A stretch of DNA of 8,900 bases from Bacteroidota bacterium. GTDB taxonomy: Bacteria > Bacteroidota > Bacteroidia > B-17B0 > B-17BO. The stretch lies in contig JANXRU010000332.1 in the NCBI GenBank assembly GCA_025356715.1, forward strand, positions 1 to 8,900, in the 5' to 3' direction. A program made the position numbers and the translations under genes. The notes under the pieces are model-generated. The model saw nothing but the letters and a program-made list of their open reading frames with translations. It was not told the DNA's origin and did no database searches. Positions within the stretch are counted from its first letter, which is position 1; each line of letters begins with the position of its first letter. This document shows positions 6,308 through 8,900 of this stretch, in pieces.

Positions 6308-8900
6308 ATGAAAAAACGTTTACTTCTGTTTATTACAACTCTGTCTTTTACATTTACATTAAGCGCTCAATGTTTGATGTATCCTGTGCTTTTGAACCAA
6401 CGCGCTCCTTTATCTAATTTAATTATTGAAGGTAAAGTTATTAATCAACAATCATTTTGGAATGCTAATCATGATAAAATATATACCTCCAATTTAGTTG
6501 AGGTTTATAAAACGTTCAAAAACAGTTCAGCTCCTTATATTGAAATTATGACAGAAGGTGGAATAGTTGGAAATGATAAACATGTATTTGAACCAACATT
6601 AGAATTGGAAATAGGTGATGTAGGTGTATTTACCTTAAACCCAAATAGTAATACGGCACGGTTTGGAAGGCCTGTATACGAAGCTTATGCAAGCGCTCAA
6701 GGCTTTATTAAATATGATATTGCTAATGACAAAGCTTCGGAACCATTTAATTCGTATTCAAATGCGTCTACTAGTATATACTCTGCGTTGGCAGCTATTA
6801 CGAGCTCATCTTATGTTCAAGTATTACCAGTTAATCCATTTCAAATTGGTTCAACTATTAATTCAGTCGCGGCAGTTGCAGCCATCACTAGTATTTCGCC
6901 AACAACTATTACCGCAGGAACTTTTTCGGTTCTAACTATTAATGGTTCAGGATTCGGTACAGTATCAACACCGTCATTAATTGCATTTAAAAATGCGGAT
7001 GACGGAGGTGCTACAACCATTTCTCCAATTGCAAGTCAAATTGTTTCTTGGACAGCCACTCAAATTCAAGTAAGAGTTCCCACCAAAGCAGGGACAGGTG
7101 TTGTTGGTGTTAATGGATCTAATAGTGCAACTACGTTAACAGTACCCTATAGTCAACTAAGTGTTACTAATACAGGTATAGTATATAACACGAAGCATTA
7201 CGCTCAATCTGGCGGTGGCTATGTATGGACATATAATGCTGCATTTAATACAAATGCTCCAGCGAAAGCTGCTTTTCAACGCTCTTTACAATCATGGAGA
7301 TGTTCTACTTATATTAACTGGCCAACATCAGCTACAACTTCAACTATAACCGCTTCGGCAAACGATGGAATTAATATTGTTACTTTTAATGGTGCACTTG
7401 GTGCAGGTATTTTAGGACAATGTGGAAGTTATTTTAGTGGTTGTGGTGTAAACCCAAATATGTCATGGTTTGTATCAGAGTTAGATATACAATTTGCTAA
7501 TACTCCTGGCGGATTAGCATGGCAATTTGGCCCAACCGCACCATCGGGGGCACAATATGATTTCGAATCAGTAACCGTTCATGAATTAGGACACGGACAT
7601 CAATTAGGACACGTGATAAAATCACTTGATCTTATGCATTACTCATTAACCAATGGTCAATCAAAACGAACGTTAAATACAGATGATTTGAATGGTGGCT
7701 TAGCTGTCATGGTTAGAAACGCTCAAGCTGGTGGCGTTTGCGGATTAACATTAATGACGCCATTAACAGCAAGTAATTGTGTGTTAGGTTCGCCAACAGC
7801 TAATTTTACAGCTAATAGAACGATAGTTTGTCCCACTCAAACAGTAGCATTTACAGATTTAAGTACAGGAACTCCAACACTTTATGCATGGACTTTTGCT
7901 GGAGGAACTCCAGCAACATCAGCAGTTGCAAATCCAACTATTACTTATAATACGCCAGGCTCATATAGTGTACAATTAGTAGTAACGAATGCAAGTGGCT
8001 CAAGTACTTATTCAATTACAAGTTATATCAATGTAACGAGCCCTACAACGTTGCCATTAGTTCAAGACTTTCAGTCGGTTATTTTCCCTCCAGCTAATTG
8101 GTATGTCAATGACATTGGTAATGATAATGTAAAATGGAAATTAGCCACTACAGCAGGCTATAATACAACTCAGAGTACCGTCTTTGATAATTATAATGAC
8201 AGCGCTGTATATAGAGATGAGTTAAAAACCTTTGTTAATTTAACAGGATTTACATCTGCAAAAATGACTTTTTACAGATCTTACTCTCAAACGTGGGGAT
8301 CACCTTACATTGATACCTTACAAATAGGTGTTTCTACTAATTGTGGGACTTCTACTACATACCCTTATTTAAAAGGAGGCTCTCAATTAGCTACTGCCAC
8401 TACAGCTACAAACACAGCTATTTTTACACCTACTGCTGCCGCTCAATGGAAAAAAGACTCTATTGATTTAACTCCTTATATAGGGCAGCCTAGTGTGATG
8501 ATTGCTTTTATTAATAGAGGACATTATGGCGATGCGGTTTATATAGATAATATTAATATTACAGGGGTACCAGCAGTAACCCCAACAGCAGCCATTAATT
8601 CAGTAAGTGTTGGTTGCACAGGAAAAGCTATTTCTTTATTAGATGCTTCTACAGGTAGTCCAAGTAACTGGACATGGACTATGCCAGGAGGAATACCTTC
8701 TTCTGCAACTTCTCAAAGCACTTCAGTTACTTATACTACAGCTGGTGTTAAAACCATTTCACTTACTGTTTCAAATGCATCTGGAACAACAACTGCTACT
8801 AAATCAATAACGATTACAACAACACCAACGGTGGTTGCCTCCGTAACAAACACAACCATTTGCAGTGGAGCATCTGTATTAGAAACATTAACGGGAGCAG
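6308..8900 (+). CDS. Secreted matrixin-like metzincin metalloprotease with IPT/TIG, PKD and jelly-roll domains, C-terminus cut by window edge
   Basis: The frame opens at ATG 6308 and runs 864 codons to the right edge without a stop. Residues 1-20 are a signal peptide (FTLSA|QC). Residues 22-190 are an N-terminal region of unknown role, possibly a propeptide, with no matrixin cysteine-switch motif. Residues 193-280 form an IPT/TIG domain (ITSISPTTITAG, LTINGSGFG). The catalytic domain is about 305-480. Its zinc motif HELGHGHQLGH gives ligands H425, H429 and H435 and catalytic E426. M443, eight residues after the third His, forms the metzincin Met-turn (LMHY), and LNTDDLNG (456-463) matches the helix after the active site in matrixins. 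A PKD domain (498-577), a cleaved-adhesin-like jelly-roll (about 582-753, ending YIDNINITG), a second PKD (758-837) and the start of an Ig-like repeat (840 on) follow. It should hydrolyse peptide bonds outside the cell; substrate unknown. T9SS export is expected, but the tail is not visible. Confidence 0.9.
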   Translation, partial: MKKRLLLFITTLSFTFTLSAQCLMYPVLLNQRAPLSNLIIEGKVINQQSFWNANHDKIYTSNLVEVYKTFKNSSAPYIEIMTEGGIVGNDKHVFEPTLELEIGDVGVFTLNPNSNTARFGRPVYEAYASAQGFIKYDIANDKASEPFNSYSNASTSIYSALAAITSSSYVQVLPVNPFQIGSTINSVAAVAAITSISPTTITAGTFSVLTINGSGFGTVSTPSLIAFKNADDGGATTISPIASQIVSWTATQIQVRVPTKAGTGVVGVNGSNSATTLTVPYSQLSVTNTGIVYNTKHYAQSGGGYVWTYNAAFNTNAPAKAAFQRSLQSWRCSTYINWPTSATTSTITASANDGINIVTFNGALGAGILGQCGSYFSGCGVNPNMSWFVSELDIQFANTPGGLAWQFGPTAPSGAQYDFESVTVHELGHGHQLGHVIKSLDLMHYSLTNGQSKRTLNTDDLNGGLAVMVRNAQAGGVCGLTLMTPLTASNCVLGSPTANFTANRTIVCPTQTVAFTDLSTGTPTLYAWTFAGGTPATSAVANPTITYNTPGSYSVQLVVTNASGSSTYSITSYINVTSPTTLPLVQDFQSVIFPPANWYVNDIGNDNVKWKLATTAGYNTTQSTVFDNYNDSAVYRDELKTFVNLTGFTSAKMTFYRSYSQTWGSPYIDTLQIGVSTNCGTSTTYPYLKGGSQLATATTATNTAIFTPTAAAQWKKDSIDLTPYIGQPSVMIAFINRGHYGDAVYIDNINITGVPAVTPTAAINSVSVGCTGKAISLLDASTGSPSNWTWTMPGGIPSSATSQSTSVTYTTAGVKTISLTVSNASGTTTATKSITITTTPTVVASVTNTTICSGASVLETLTGA

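Noticed and set aside
6663..6935. 90-codon plus-strand open frame
   Set aside because: It is an alternative frame inside the metalloprotease gene; the main frame holds the IPT/TIG and metzincin motifs.
1..8900. CRISPR array, tRNA, rRNA or insertion sequence
   Set aside because: No regularly spaced short repeats with unique spacers, no tRNA-like cloverleaf sequence, and no transposase frame or terminal inverted repeats were seen. The repeats present are protein-domain repeats.

Overview
The window looks like chromosomal DNA from a member of the Bacteroidota (Flavobacteriales- or Chitinophagales-like). It is AT-rich, start codons lack convincing Shine-Dalgarno sequences, and candidate promoters resemble the TTG...TAnnTTTG type. 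Three proteins end in the 'YPNP...' C-terminal sorting domain of the type IX secretion system (T9SS), and the largest proteins are mosaics of Ig-like, PKD and jelly-roll modules. No rRNA, tRNA, CRISPR array, transposase or phage gene is visible.

The minus-strand block (6049 down to 1) reads: a small lipoprotein with a DUF4907-like domain (6049-5672); three consecutive kelch beta-propeller proteins with T9SS tails (5587-4409, 4396-3164, 3163-1967); then a large modular secreted protein (1959 to the left edge, C-terminus missing). Gaps in the last four genes are 12, 0 and 7 nt, so they almost certainly form one operon. The lipoprotein is 84 nt upstream with no obvious terminator between, and may share the transcript. 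Everything encoded is predicted to be exported. No enzyme is evident among the kelch proteins or in the visible part of the large protein, so the block looks like a cell-surface or extracellular binding/adhesion set. That role is inference.

A 258-nt intergenic region (6050-6307) separates this block from a divergent plus-strand gene (6308 to the right edge, C-terminus missing). It encodes a secreted metalloprotease with an IPT/TIG domain, a matrixin-like metzincin catalytic domain, PKD domains and a cleaved-adhesin-like jelly-roll. It shares its module style with the large minus-strand protein. It may process surface or secreted proteins, but nothing in the sequence ties it to the kelch operon beyond adjacency.

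The main points of interest are: three tandem kelch paralogs whose near-identical blade segments sit at different blade positions; a 109-residue, six-cysteine tandem repeat in the large protein; a metzincin zinc motif with Gln where the family glycine is expected; poly-A tracts in or next to the export signals of two genes; and a perfect 14-bp direct repeat just upstream of the kelch operon.
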